Notes: generated from the sequence alone by a model not told the origin. A stretch of 64,000 nucleotides of DNA from Arthrobacter rhizophilus (GCF_026241105.1 NZ_JAPFFT010000019.1:1-64000), one strand, 5' to 3'. Numbered from the stretch's first letter, positions 17,653-29,387 are shown. Numbers and translations are program-made.

Positions 17653-17997
17653 ATGGGGAAAGGGGAAAAAGTAGAGCGGCCGAAGAAGAAGAGTGAATAT
17701 GAGCTCAGGTTCGCTTCCGTCCAGGCGAAGCGAGGCTGGACAGACCTGAAGGCCACGATCAGGAATCCGCTGGTCGATGCGTGGGATTTTCTGACCAGGA
17801 CACCTGAATTCGAAACACCCACAAACTACCGCCTGCGTGGCGAACTCGGTGTTGTGACACATGGAGGCTCTACCCATGACCGCTGGCAGCACAAGCCAAC
17901 CCTCAAGGGTGATGCACGCATCTGGTTCTTCTTGGTGGATCAGTTGGTCTACCTGGAACAGGTTCACACGAGCCATCCCAACCAGACCAAGAAGTAG
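17653..17997 (+). CDS. RelE/ParE-superfamily toxin
   Basis: 114 residues, starting 3 bp after the antitoxin stop. A basic N-terminus (KVERPKKKSEYELRF) precedes WTDLKATIRNPLVDAWDFL. The C-terminal half, RLRGELGV ... HDRWQHKPTLKGDARIWFFL, ending YLEQVHTSHPNQTKK, matches the RelE-like pattern in which a basic strand (RWQYK), an aromatic RIWYF strand and a conserved HTxHPNxTK end form the mRNA-cleaving surface. Family members cleave ribosome-bound mRNA or inhibit gyrase; which applies here cannot be read. Its likely role is stabilisation of island 2. Confidence 0.7.
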   Translation: MGKGEKVERPKKKSEYELRFASVQAKRGWTDLKATIRNPLVDAWDFLTRTPEFETPTNYRLRGELGVVTHGGSTHDRWQHKPTLKGDARIWFFLVDQLVYLEQVHTSHPNQTKK

Positions 17998-18373
17998 CGC
18001 CTTTCGGCAAAAAAGAAGCCCGATCAATCATGCTTCTATGCGATGAGCCGGTAAAGGATCCTCACCGGACCGGACACATTGCAGAGCGTTCCCCGAAGGG
18101 CTAGGCATGGAAACATGCGTGTTGGTGGCCCGTGCCAGCGGAGTCATCGGAAAGCACCTTGCACCGCTCGGCGCCACCCGTCCCGAGAAGACAGGTACCG
18201 ACACCTCTTGTCATGGTCGTCTCCATGTTCGACTATCAGCTTGGACCCAGTATTGCCCGTTCTCTGCCTGGCGTGCACCGAATGTTTGGGGAGTCAGCAT
18301 GCGAACGGAAGTACTTCCAACGGGGCGCTTTTCCTTGCCCCGGGCCCCCTAACGTGCAGGGCAGGCGTCAGAC
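17998..18373. other. Region with a possible epimerase N-terminal relic
   Basis: No complete gene. From about 18119 one frame reads VLVARASGVIGKHLAPL, which resembles the Rossmann start (LVAGASGVIGxHL) of NAD-dependent sugar epimerases with the first Gly changed to Arg; it does not continue. I see nothing else. Confidence 0.3.
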
Positions 18374-19126
18374 CTACCCGTCCGGGACACCCGGGACCAT
18401 GCCGTCCCGGTGCACCGCGATCATCTGGGTCGCACTCATCCCCCTCAGATACCCCTCGGCCGCCTGCGGGGCGGTGATCCCCGCGTCGACCAACCTCATC
18501 AGGTCGCGCTCGCCCGGCAGAGCTGACAGCCCTTTCGCCGGCGAGGCCCAGGCCAAGACCTCCGCCCCGAATAGGATCAGGTACCGCTCAAAGTCGAGAC
18601 CGCGCCTCTCGCCGTGGGCGGCGCGCGAGAGGCCGTTGGCAAGCCTCATCGTGCGCAGATCCCGCGGGATCTGCGCGGCGAAGTCGCCGCCGTGCCGCAC
18701 GGCAAACCGGTAGACGCCCGTCTTAACCTCATTCGGGGTCGCCAGCCCGATCCCAAACCGTTCGATCCAGCCGCTGATGTCCTCGGCCAGGACCGGTTGA
18801 TCTGCGCCCGATTTCAGGCTGGCCAGCAGCCAAGCGAGAGTACCTCGTCGTCCTCGGCGTCGAGGAACCGCGAGATGCCGATCTGGAGGATGTCCCGCGG
18901 ATCGATCCTGCGCTCCTGCACGGCAGCCCAAACCGTCCGGTTCCCCCGAAGCAGCCGTGAACTCGAATTCGGCCTTGCGCCCTCCGCGCCTCGTGCGCTT
19001 GGCAAGGGCATCCACCAGGCTGTTGCTGTTAGGCAGCTCGCGGGCGTGCGTCTCCACGACGCGGCGGTGCACATGGTAGGACGGAGTGTCCGGGAACCTC
19101 CTGCCCGGGACGGAATCGCTGCCCAT
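18374..19126 (-). pseudogene. Hypothetical protein with two compensating frameshifts
   Basis: The 250-codon frame looks natural at its start (VHRRVVETHARELPNSNSLV) and in its second half (LASLKSGADQPVLAEDISGW ... GVYRFAVRHGGDFAAQIPRD). In the middle (about 18.84-18.95 kb) it becomes Arg/Gly/His-rich, while the frame one base away reads TVWAAVQERRIDPRDILQIG and ISRFLDAEDDEVLSL there. Two opposite indels therefore break an otherwise intact protein of about 250 residues, through sequence error or recent decay. No family recognised; it looks cytoplasmic and helical. Confidence 0.45.
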
Positions 19127-19343
19127 ACCTCCGAGACTAAACCTTTCCCGCGTCGTCGGAGGTCCTCGGGACGGGAACCCAGAGGCCCTTAAGAGACATG
19201 GCCGACCACTCGCGTCCCCAGCCGAATCACCTACAGACAGCGAGGCAGACCCCCGTCTACCGATGACCTCCCCAAACCTAGCCGGCAGCCGTCAGCGGAA
19301 GCCCCAGCGGCGCCTGTTGGATCGGATCTGTCCGGAGTGTCTC

Positions 19344-20972
19344 CTATGTGGCGTAAGCGGGTGGGACCTCATATCGCGCCGCCCATGGGAGGAGTTTTGG
19401 GGCGGGGTGCGGCCCTTCGGATAACCAGTCGTTACTGATCTCGGTGGCCTTGGCGGCGTGCAGAACGAGCTGGGCAGCGAGGGCAGAGCCGGTGATTTTT
19501 GCGTAAGCGAGAGCGGTTTCCCCGATAGTCTCGGTGTGCTCGAGCAGCGGCAACAGATGCGCGGAGGTGATGTTGCTGAGCTCACCGACGCGCTCCCCAT
19601 TAAGCCGGACTTCGACAAAGGGACGCTCGGCACCGTTCCTGAGAGTGCGGATCGCCTTATGGAGACTGACGAGAAGGAGTCCGACCCCTTCCGGTGGCAC
19701 GTGGTTGAAAAGGAGGTCGAAATGGTCCTCTTCCTTGAGGACCTGGATCGCCGATCCCCACGGCACAAGAGTGGTGACGCCCGCCGCGGGCTCATTGAGC
19801 GGCGCGATCAGCTCCGGCTCAGGCAGCGCGACGGTGACCCGGGCCTGGAGCCGGTCACCGCCGTCGTACGCCCAGATGCGGGCCGACGCAGCCGTGGTGA
19901 GCCCGCTGGCAATGATTCTCCTGACAGGTTGCGCGTAGCGGACCGCGTCTTCACGACTGAGATAGCCCAGGACCTGATTCCGCCAACGGACGCTGATGGC
20001 ATTCCGGTCATACGGGTTGTCGGGCTCGGCCACGAGTTCCACTTGAACGCCTTCAGCTTCACTGTCGCTCCCGGCAGCGACGGGTGCATTGCCTGCACGG
20101 AGCGTGGCTTTGATCGCCTGGCTGTAGGCGTGCTCGCCTACGACTTCGACGTTCGGCCATTCCGACCGGCCGAGCGACACCCGGTACAGCGGCTGGCTTG
20201 AGTAAGCGGGCCGGGTGACTGGCGAAATCGGCGTCTGCCCTTCAAACGCGACCTGCTGTGGCGCGGCGTGATTCGCGGGTGCCTCGATCCGGGCATCAGG
20301 AACTGCGATTCCTTGAACGGCACTGACCGGACTCCCCGCCCAGTTCGCGTCCTCCCACGCCTGCCGGCCACGGCGCCGCTTCCGCACCAGGAACATCAGC
20401 CCGACGATCCCCGCGGCCAGCAGGAACCCCACGGGTGAGGATACCGTCACCACCAGCACGAGCAGCCCGAACAAGGTCCACTGCGCCACCGTCCCGGCCT
20501 TCTCCAGCCCCGGCACGCCGCGGCCGCCGACGGTCAGCTTCGCCGGGTTCTGACCGACGCATTCCAGGACGCGTGCCGCCTGTCCCAAGGTCAGGTGCAT
20601 CAGGCTCGGGCGCTTGCCAGTCGCGCGTGCCACGGCCGCGCGAACGAAGTCACGCTGGAACTTTGATGCCACGGCAGTCTCATCGGCAGCGAGGAGCCCC
20701 CGCCAGGCCTCGTCGCTGATGATCTGATGCACCACCTGACGGCGGGCCCGTTGAGACGCCCGGGCAACAGGATTCCGTGCCGGCCGCCGGTTCGAGCCGG
20801 TGGTCACATACGAGACGCCCGTTCCGGGGATCCTCACTGTGCTCGTCGTACGGCCTGTCGTGGATTTCGTAACCCGGAACGGGCCCGCCCCAACGCTCGC
20901 ACTCACCCCGCGCTTGGACGCCGTGATCCTCACAGGCCCGAAACTCTTCGACTTGCGGTAACGGAACCCCAA
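19344..20972 (-). CDS. DUF4236 and HIRAN domain protein
   Basis: I start at the TTG at 20972, preceded by GGGGGT, so the product begins with the canonical DUF4236 N-terminus (M)GFRYRKSKSFGPVRI...; about 542 residues. DUF4236 covers residues 1-55 (ITASKRGVSASVGAGPFRVT, RIPGTGVSYV). Then come a helical region, two membrane-type segments (about 140-180, TVAQWTLFGLLVLVVTVSS and FLLAAGIVGLMFL), and a HIRAN domain (about 265-370: EVVGEHAYSQAIKATL, VELVAEPDNPYDRNAISVRW, VLGYLSRED). HIRAN domains bind DNA 3' ends or nucleotides in repair proteins. Joining it to a membrane-anchored DUF4236 protein suggests a sensor or defence-like role, but none is established. It is monocistronic. Confidence 0.85.
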   Translation of the reverse strand: MGFRYRKSKSFGPVRITASKRGVSASVGAGPFRVTKSTTGRTTSTVRIPGTGVSYVTTGSNRRPARNPVARASQRARRQVVHQIISDEAWRGLLAADETAVASKFQRDFVRAAVARATGKRPSLMHLTLGQAARVLECVGQNPAKLTVGGRGVPGLEKAGTVAQWTLFGLLVLVVTVSSPVGFLLAAGIVGLMFLVRKRRRGRQAWEDANWAGSPVSAVQGIAVPDARIEAPANHAAPQQVAFEGQTPISPVTRPAYSSQPLYRVSLGRSEWPNVEVVGEHAYSQAIKATLRAGNAPVAAGSDSEAEGVQVELVAEPDNPYDRNAISVRWRNQVLGYLSREDAVRYAQPVRRIIASGLTTAASARIWAYDGGDRLQARVTVALPEPELIAPLNEPAAGVTTLVPWGSAIQVLKEEDHFDLLFNHVPPEGVGLLLVSLHKAIRTLRNGAERPFVEVRLNGERVGELSNITSAHLLPLLEHTETIGETALAYAKITGSALAAQLVLHAAKATEISNDWLSEGPHPAPKLLPWAARYEVPPAYAT

Positions 20973-21117
20973 CTCGCACCCCCAGAATAGGCAAAACACG
21001 AGGAAGCCCTTGTCCCCGTAAGGGAGATTCTAAGCCCCAGGGAGTCGGAATGGGCTTGCATCCTGTCAAACACAGAAGAGCCGATCTCATGGCCCGGACC
21101 CGGGAAACCGGTTCGCC

Positions 21118-21330
21118 TCACTCGGCCCTCAAGCGCCGCAGAGGGTCGATCCGGTTGGTGCACCCGAGCTTGGCGTATGTGTGTTCGAGGTGCTTGGCGA
21201 CCGTCCTTGGGCCAATGCCGAGCAGGTGACCTGTGGCGACGCCCGTGAGACCCCTGCCGAGAAGCTGGAGGATCTCGTGCTCCCTCGCCGTCAGTGAGTA
21301 CGCCTCGGAACGGGACGCATCTTCAGGCAC
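21118..21330 (-). pseudogene. LuxR-type HTH domain, 5'-truncated
   Basis: 70 residues comprise only the C-terminal LuxR helix-turn-helix (SLTAREHEILQLLGRGLTGV ... GPRTVAKHLEHTYAKLG). The upstream sensor or ATPase part of a LuxR or LAL regulator is missing: the frame meets the truncated allophanate hydrolase relic head to head at 21331, so a rearrangement joined two broken genes. It might still give a stand-alone HTH protein, but there is no good ribosome site. Confidence 0.6.
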
Positions 21331-22220
21331 GTGCCTGTTGTGGCCGACACAGCCTCCCTTGAGGAACTAAGGCGGGAGGCGATGCGGCGGCTGGAGGGCT
21401 TCGACGGGCTCATCGTTCCCACGGCGCCTTTCCATCCCACATTGGCCGACGTCGCCGCAGATCCAGTCGGGGTCAACTCCCGCATGGGAACTTACACGAA
21501 CTTCTGCAACCTCTTCGACCTCAGTGCCGTCGCCGTCCCCACGGGAAACGTGACCGATGACCAGGGCACTTCCCAATTCGGCCTGACGGTCGTGGCAAGG
21601 ACCTTCGAGGACGGCGTTGCGGTGGACATCGCGCGAAGGATCCAGATCACTCCGGAATATCCGGAACTGTTCCCCGCCGGGGCGGCCGGAACCAAGTCAT
21701 CCGCGCCCAAGGTTCCTTGGCCGGTTACTGCGGGAGCCGCCGTCTTGCCCTTGGTCGTCGGCGGCGCGCACCGCAAGGGGCAGCCGTTGGTGGCCGACCT
21801 TGAACGCCGCGGAGCCTTCTGGGATGGACCGGTGACCACGGCACCCTGTGCAGAATGGTCGCACTTGACACGACTCCCCCGAAGCCCGGACTTTGTCAGG
21901 TCCAAGCGGGGAGCGGAGCTTGTCGGGGAGCGGTGGCTCCTATCCGAGGCGGCTTTGGGGTCTTTCCTCTCTAACCTTCCCGAGCCCATGCTGCTGGGGT
22001 CCATCACGCTGAGCGACGGCAGCAAGGCAGTGGGCTTCGCTTGTGACGCCGAGGCCGCGGCCAGCGGGGGGACATCACGGAATACCGCGACTGGATTATG
22101 GCCCTGCGAGCTTTTGACCAACATGTCGAGTCGGTCAGACCGGTGGCCAAAAGTGGACCCCGGGTCTGGCGGGAAGTCGGACAGGCCCTCATCACCGGCT
22201 TGCAAAGAGGCCAAAAATAG
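21331..22220 (+). pseudogene. atzF: Allophanate hydrolase (AtzF-like) C-terminal relic
   Basis: The frame starts inside the amidase domain (GFDGLIVPTAPFHPTLADVA, DPVGVNSRMGTYTNFCNLFDL) and continues into the C-terminal domain (VVGGAHRKGQPLVADLE, LSEAALGSFLSNLPEPMLLG, AVGFACDAEAAASGG). Three frame changes are needed: out and back at about 21.85 and 21.89 kb (RMVALDTTPPKPGL is in another frame), and at 22.07 kb (DITEYRDWIMALRAFDQHVE) to the TAG at 22218. The N-terminal Ser-Ser-Lys catalytic core is absent. AtzF releases ammonia and CO2 from allophanate in urea or s-triazine breakdown. No urea carboxylase partner is present. Confidence 0.8.
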
Positions 22221-22262
22221 CATGGTTCGACTCGGAGCGAGCCCCCAAACGCTCCACCAACT

Positions 22263-22302
22263 GCACCAGCGCAGCTACTTTTCCCGCTAACTGCGCTGGT
22301 GC
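22263..22302 (-). terminator. Hairpin downstream of ppsA
   Basis: GCACCAGCGCAG pairs perfectly with CTGCGCTGGTGC around a 16-nt loop, starting 10 bp beyond the ppsA stop. There is no T-run, but the position fits the end of the ppsA message. Confidence 0.55.
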
Positions 22303-22311
22303 CGTGGTCCA

Positions 22312-24705
<2,394 letters not shown>

Positions 24706-24854
24706 AGTTACTGCTCCTTTGCAGTTGATGGCATGGGCGGCGGCACCCAGCCCGCACGGATGGCTGGAGGGTACATTTCCCTACACCATGGCAGGTTGCC
24801 AGTGTAGTTTCCACCAGATGTGGGCCGTGACACATAAGGGTTGTACACGCTTTT

Positions 24855-25673
24855 CTAATGTTTCAGATTCATTCGCTGAAGGATGGTAGCGGCCATTTCC
24901 TCCACGGACACCGTCGCGGAATTCAGGTATGGGATTCTGTGGGATACGTACAGTTGCTCGGCGCTGCGCAACTCGAAGCCGCACTGCCGGAGTGAAGCGT
25001 ACGCTGAACCGCGACGCCGTTCGGTGCGGATCTGACTTAGACGCAGCGGGTTGGACGAGAGGCCGAAACACTTCTCAACGAATGGCCGAAGAGGCTTGGG
25101 GAGCCCCTCACGTTCAAAGTCTTCGTCCACCAGCGGGAAGTTCGCCGCGAATATGCCGTGCTGAAGAGCCAAGTACATGGTGGTCGGGGTCTTACCGCAA
25201 CGCGACGGCGCAACCAGAATAACTTGGGCCTTTTCCAACGCCCGGAGGCTCTGCCCATCGTCGTGTTCCATGGCGTACTCCACCGCGGCCATCCGGGATT
25301 GATACCGCTCCGCGTTGCCCAAGCCGTGGGCCCTGCCGGGTTCGCCGCTGGCCAACGAACCGAGCGCGTCCTCCAACTGTCCGAGGTGAGCCCCGATAAG
25401 GTCGACGATGATTCCCTTGCACGTCGCCAAGACATGGCGAATATCGCTGCTGACCGCAGTCGAAAAGACGATCGGACGCAGGCCAGCATCGGCGAGCCCG
25501 TCGATGGTACCGGCCACGGTCCTGGCCTGCTCAACGGTCGTGATGAAGGGGACTGTGATGCGGTCAAAATTGTTCGCGGGGAACTGGGTCAACAGTGTGT
25601 TGCCGAGTGTTTCCGCGGTGATGCCTGTGCTGTCGGAAAGAAAATAGACAGGCCTGAGATCGTCATTGCTCAT
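24855..25673 (-). CDS. ppsR: PEP synthase regulatory protein (PSRP, DUF299)
   Basis: From the ATG at 25673 (MSNDDLRPVYFLSDSTGITA) the product has 272 residues, the usual PSRP length; the longer frame adds an unlikely N-terminus. The SDSTGxTAE start, the P-loop-like VAPSRCGKTPT (about 154-164) and the CFGLSSNPLRLSQIRTERR end are family signatures. PSRP proteins switch PEP synthase (or PPDK) off by ADP-dependent phosphorylation of the Thr next to the catalytic His, and on again by phosphorolysis. The target motif TCH is present in the adjacent PpsA (T419-C420-H421). Confidence 0.95.
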   Translation of the reverse strand: MSNDDLRPVYFLSDSTGITAETLGNTLLTQFPANNFDRITVPFITTVEQARTVAGTIDGLADAGLRPIVFSTAVSSDIRHVLATCKGIIVDLIGAHLGQLEDALGSLASGEPGRAHGLGNAERYQSRMAAVEYAMEHDDGQSLRALEKAQVILVAPSRCGKTPTTMYLALQHGIFAANFPLVDEDFEREGLPKPLRPFVEKCFGLSSNPLRLSQIRTERRRGSAYASLRQCGFELRSAEQLYVSHRIPYLNSATVSVEEMAATILQRMNLKH

Positions 25674-25875
25674 GAACGCATTCTTGCACCAAGGTGACGT
25701 CCCGTGCGGGCCCTCAGCATGGCAGAGGCGTCGAGACCCACTCATCCGGGCGCCCGGCCGCAGTCAGCTTGGCTTTGCTCCAAAGTCAGGTGGTAGAGCC
25801 CTGCAGGGTCGATGAACACATAGTCATCAGGAAGGCCGCAGCGCCGCCCTTGCAGCAGAAATAAAAAGCAGACTT

Positions 25876-25897
25876 AAGTGTGCACGCGGTACACGCC
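25876..25897. promoter_or_regulatory. 22-bp dyad, left arm of copy B (degenerate)
   Basis: AAGTGTGCAC-gcg-GTACACGCC; one arm has drifted from the family consensus AAGTGTGNAC-N3-GTNCACACC. Confidence 0.4.
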
Positions 25898-26250
25898 ATC
25901 TTTGGTCGGACAAATTCAGACACGAGACCGGGGCCTCAGGCCAACAATTGAAGGGTGAATCCAGAAAAACTAAGAAAAGTTCGTACATGTCATGTCATCA
26001 AGACAGCCCCCGCCCATGAATAGGTAAGCGGCCAGCCAGGCCGCCACACCATCACCGATGGGAGACCCGAACAACCCACATCCCGGCAAGCGGAGGGCCC
26101 ACCAGCCAGGAATCTGAACCCGCTACCCACACACCTTCATAGGCCACCGCGGCCGCCAGGCACCAGCCGCACCCCTAGCGTCAGAGGGACGCCCCCACAA
26201 GCTTTGTACACACGTTAAAGCAAAAACCCCCTCTGACGAGGGGGAATGTT

Positions 26251-26273
26251 GTGCCCGAGGTGGGACTCGAACC
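26251..26273. other. Duplicated attachment core (3' end of tRNA-Leu)
   Basis: The same 23 bp as 1963-1985 and as the 3' end of the intact tRNA at 62839-62861. Immediately right of it the sequence departs from the tRNA (gcattcc, shared with copy A). Confidence 0.85.
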
Positions 26274-26362
26274 GCATTCCGGGCCTTGGAAACACTGGGA
26301 ACTCCAGAAAACATAGGCAGTACGAGCCAGTCCGGCCGATGTACGGCCCAGTCCGAAGCCGA

Positions 26363-26384
26363 AAGTGTGTACGTTGTACACACC
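26363..26384. promoter_or_regulatory. 22-bp dyad, right arm of copy B
   Basis: AAGTGTGTAC-gtt-GTACACACC, with 8-bp perfect arms GTGTGTAC and GTACACAC. It lies between the tRNA core and the 3' end of the Doc remnant. Confidence 0.55.
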
Positions 26385-26466
26385 CCAATTCTCCCCCTGC
26401 AGGCTCCCCCGCCAACCGCACGTCAAAGAACCCCGAGCCGTCAGCTTTGGGACCCACTCGCAGCAT

Positions 26467-26775
26467 CTACCGTCGAATCAGGTGTTTCTCGATCAGGATG
26501 GCGCTGCGCTGCAAATCGATGCGGCCGGCGGCCACGCCGACAACCAGGTCGATGCCCTCTTCAGCGTCGAAGTCGTGCCGGTAACCGTTGATCCAGAGCA
26601 GCAGGACCATCAGCGTCCAAGCGGTGCGCTTATTGCCGTCGATGAGAGGATGAAACCCGGCCAGGGACGCGAGCAGCGCCGCCGCCTTCATGGCCAGCTG
26701 GGGATAGGCTTCGGTGCCCATGACCGCCGTCGCGGGACGCACCAAGGCCAAAGCGAGCAGGCCGACGTCGCCCAT
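26467..26775 (-). pseudogene. doc: Doc-type toxin, N-terminally truncated, copy B
   Basis: From MGDVGLLALALVRPATAVMG the sequence follows Doc toxins closely: EAYPQLAMKAAALLASLAGF, then HPLIDGNKRTAW (the HPFxxGNKR phosphotransfer loop, intact apart from Phe-Ile changes), LMVLLLWINGYRHD and a normal C-terminus ending LIEKHLIRR. The first 25 or so residues of a typical Doc are missing or replaced, and no Phd antitoxin precedes it, so it is probably inactive, although the catalytic loop survives. It lies just inside the left end of island 3. Confidence 0.75.
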
Positions 26776-26859
26776 CTGGAACCGGCACTTCCTGTTTACC
26801 GTGCCCGGACCTACTAAGCCGGTGTATGAATGGGGACAGCACGTCCGCGCCATCGATTC

Positions 26860-27010
26860 AAGGTAAGAGCGAGAGCGATTTCATCTTGTTCGGTCGTGCC
26901 GCCGGAAATCCCGACGTCCAACAAGTTGCCTCCGGGGAGTTCAATCGGTCCGCCTCCCTGAACTACACAAGGTGGCCTCCGGAGCACGCTGTGAGGTTGG
27001 ACAAGGCTTG
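26860..27010 (-). pseudogene. GlcG/HbpS heme-degrading-like domain fragment
   Basis: One minus-strand frame reads VVQGGGPIELPGGNLLDVGI and SGGTTEQDEIALAL, which resembles the C-terminal GGxP(I/V)xxxGxxxGxxGVSGGTxEQDxxxA motif of the GlcG/HbpS (PduO C-terminal) family. Flanking sequence does not continue the domain, and a residue pair is missing in the GxVGVSGG region. A relic. Confidence 0.4.
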
Positions 27011-27350
27011 TCCCGGTTGTACCTTTCGCAGAGAGGGGTTCTTGCGGCGGCCCTGTCACCGGAAGAGCCGGGCGGCGGGTTCGTGCTCCTCACCACCGAT
27101 CTCATTGTTCGCAAGTCTTGCGACTGCTCATCCTGGCGTACAGGTAGTTCTCCGGCAGTTTCTTCGCCGCCCGCAGAGCCCCAGCCTGAAGCCAGGTCCG
27201 CCGCCGCGGGCCAGCTGTGACGGACTTCGTCCTCGGTAGGCAGCGCCCACTGGGGCCCCAAGCGGGCTTTGGACCCTCGACATTCAAGGCGGACAGAGCA
27301 GAGCCTTCTGACCGTTCGTTTTTTGCCTTCCTGATTCTCATCGGAATATT
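27011..27350. other. Region without a recognisable gene
   Basis: No supported coding sequence. The stretch leads up to the operator-like site upstream of the old yellow enzyme gene. Confidence 0.4.
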
Positions 27351-27352
27351 GT

Positions 27353-27384
27353 CTGAGTGCACTCAGTTATGAGTGTAATCACTA
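27353..27384. promoter_or_regulatory. TetR operator-like site 1 (upstream of the OYE gene)
   Basis: It contains the perfect palindrome TGAGTGCACTCA followed by a second half-element ATGAGTGTAATCACT. The ACTCA...TAATCACT stretch matches the site at 29.4 kb at 17 of 23 positions. It lies about 100 bp before the old yellow enzyme start. Confidence 0.55.
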
Positions 27385-27482
27385 GCCCGCGGCCGCAGCA
27401 GTAGGTCTTAGCGTCCACGGCAGCCGAACATCGGCTGGATGGCGGTGATGCTCTGAAACATCGAACGCAACAGGACTAACCG

Positions 27483-28558
27483 ATGACCCTTTCTTCACTG
27501 TGGCAACCACTGACTCTTGGCCGCCTTGACCTAACCCATCGGCTGGCGCTGGCACCGATGACCCGAAGCCGTTCCAACCCGGATGGTACGCCGGGCGACT
27601 TGGCGGCCGAGTACTACGGGCAGCGCTCCTCATTGGGATTGATCATTACCGAGGGCACGCAGCCGTCGGCAGACGGACAGGGCTATGCAACACGCCGGGG
27701 ATCTACACCCCCGAGCATGTCGAGGGCTGGCGAAGCGTCACCGAAACAGTGCACGCCCGGGGCGGGGCGGTGTTCATCCAGCTGATGCATGCGGGCCGCA
27801 TGTCCCACCCGGACAACACTCCTCACCACCGTCAGCCCGTGGCACCCTCGGCGATCTCCGCCGACCAGGAAATATTCACGCCTTCCGGACCGCAAAAAGC
27901 TCCGACGCCACGTCAGCTGCGTGCGGAGGATATCCAGGCCACCGTGGCTGACTTCCGCCTCGCGGCAGCTTCTGCCATCGCGGCCGGCGCCGACGGAGTC
28001 GAAATCCATGGCGCAAACGGCTACCTGCTGCACCAGTTCCTTTCCCCCAATGCCAACCATCGCACCGACGCATACGGCGGATCAATGGAAAACCGGTCGA
28101 GGTTCGTGATCGAACTCGCCCAGGCTCTGGCCGAGGAAATCGGCGCGGACCGGGTGGGTATCCGCCTCTCCCCCGCCATGCCGTTGGGTGGAATCGACGA
28201 GGGCGACACCGGGAGCGTGCGCGCTCAGTACCGGCACCTGGTCGGCGAGCTCGCGAAACTGAACCTGGCGTACCTGCACCTTCACCACATGGGCGACGAC
28301 GAACTGCTCCGCTCCCTCAGGGACATATGGCCGACGGCGGTGCTCGTGGTCCGCTACGGGCGAACCCGCGAACAGATTGCCGACGACGTCGAGTCCGGCC
28401 TGGCGGACGTCGCCCCACTGGGCCGTTTCGCACTGGCCAACCCCGACGTCGTTGAGCGCCTGCGCTCAAACGCACCCCTGAACGAGGTGGATCCCAGCAC
28501 TCTCTACGGCGGCGGGGCAGCCGGGTACACCGACTACCCGGCCCTTGCCCACGCCTGA
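27483..28558 (+). pseudogene. Old yellow enzyme (NADH:flavin oxidoreductase), one-base frameshift
   Basis: ATG 27483 with an upstream AGGA opens MTLSSLWQPLTLGRLDLTHR and LALAPMTRSR, the FMN-binding start of old yellow enzymes. At about 27.69 kb the frame moves by one base (expected GYATTPGIYTPEHVEGWRSV) and continues to 28558 with the catalytic IHGANGYLLHQFL (His-Asn pair), DAYGGSMENR and VVRYGRTREQ. Restoring one base gives about 360 residues, normal for the family. Such FMN enzymes reduce activated C=C bonds of enones, quinones or nitro compounds. First gene of a six-gene TetR-controlled cluster. Confidence 0.85.
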
Positions 28559-28614
28559 TCCCCCCATCCAGGCCGACCGGCGCGGATGGAAATCAACACA
28601 AGAAAGTTCGTGAA

Positions 28615-29326
28615 ATGCACTCACTCAATGGAGCAGTCGTCCTCGTCACCGGCGCAAACGGCGGCATCGGAACCCACTTCGTCCACGGCGCCCTCGCACG
28701 CGGCGCCAGCAAGGTCTACGCCACCGCCCGCACCCCCGCACCTGGGAGGACGAGCGCATCGTCCCCCTTACCCTCGACGTCACCGACCCGGACTCCATCA
28801 GGGCAGCAGTCGCAGCCGCCGGGGACGTCACGGTGCTGATCAACAACGCCGGAGCCTCCGTGGCAACCCCGGGCATCCTCACCCACACCGACGCCGAAAT
28901 CCGGACCAATGTTGAGACGAACTTTTCGGCCCACTATTCCTCGCCCGCGCCTTCGCACCGATCCTGTCCGCGAAGGCCAAATCCGCAATCATCGACATCC
29001 ACTCCGCCATGAGCTGGTACGCCGTCGGCGGCATCTACACCGCCACCAAGGCCGCCCTCTGGTCGGCCACCAACTCATTGCGCCTGGAGCTCGCTCCGGA
29101 AGGGGTACACGTGGTGGGCGTCCACGTCGGCTACGTCGACACGGCAATGGCAGCGAACGCCACCGACCCCAAGATGGACCCGGCCGATCTGGTCACCACG
29201 GTATTGGATGCCGTCGAAGCCGGCGAGTACGAGGTCCTCGCCGACGAGACATCCGTCCAGCTCAAAGCCGGACTCAGCGCCCCCATCGAAGCGCTCTACC
29301 CCCAACTGGCGCCCAGCAAGTCCTAG
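28615..29326 (+). pseudogene. Short-chain dehydrogenase/reductase, two frameshifts
   Basis: MHSLNGAVVLVTGANGGIGT is the Rossmann start (TGxxxGIG). At about 28.74 kb the frame moves (expected RIVPLTLDVTDPDSIRAAV, VTVLINNAGA), and at about 28.92 kb it moves again (expected NFFGPLFLARAFAPILSAKA). The rest (IDIHSAMSWYAVGGIYTATK with the catalytic Tyr-x3-Lys, VHVGYVDTAM) is intact to 29326. Restored length is about 237 residues, a classical SDR. Both changes look like single-base deletions in short homopolymers. The previous gene ends 56 bp upstream. Confidence 0.85.
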
Positions 29327-29335
29327 AAACAGCAG

Positions 29336-29376
29336 AAGCGCCGTGGTGATGAATCCAACTCATCACCACGGCGCTT
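29336..29376 (+). terminator. Strong hairpin after the SDR gene
   Basis: AAGCGCCGTGGTGATGA pairs perfectly with TCATCACCACGGCGCTT (17 bp, 7-nt loop), starting 9 bp after the SDR stop. It separates the OYE-SDR unit from the next promoter. Confidence 0.8.
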
Positions 29377-29387
29377 TCCATTACCGC

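Larger units (their letters stand above)
25868..26390. repeat. Attachment module, copy B
   Basis: Matches copy A (1565-2100) in the outer left arm, the inner left arm from about 26.09 kb, the 23-bp tRNA core and the right arm; the middle of the left arm (about 25.9-26.09 kb) is replaced by unrelated sequence. The tRNA terminator hairpin is retained immediately left of the core. Distances from the core to the dyads (about 374 and 112 bp) equal those in copy A. This is the junction between islands 2 and 3. Confidence 0.8.
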
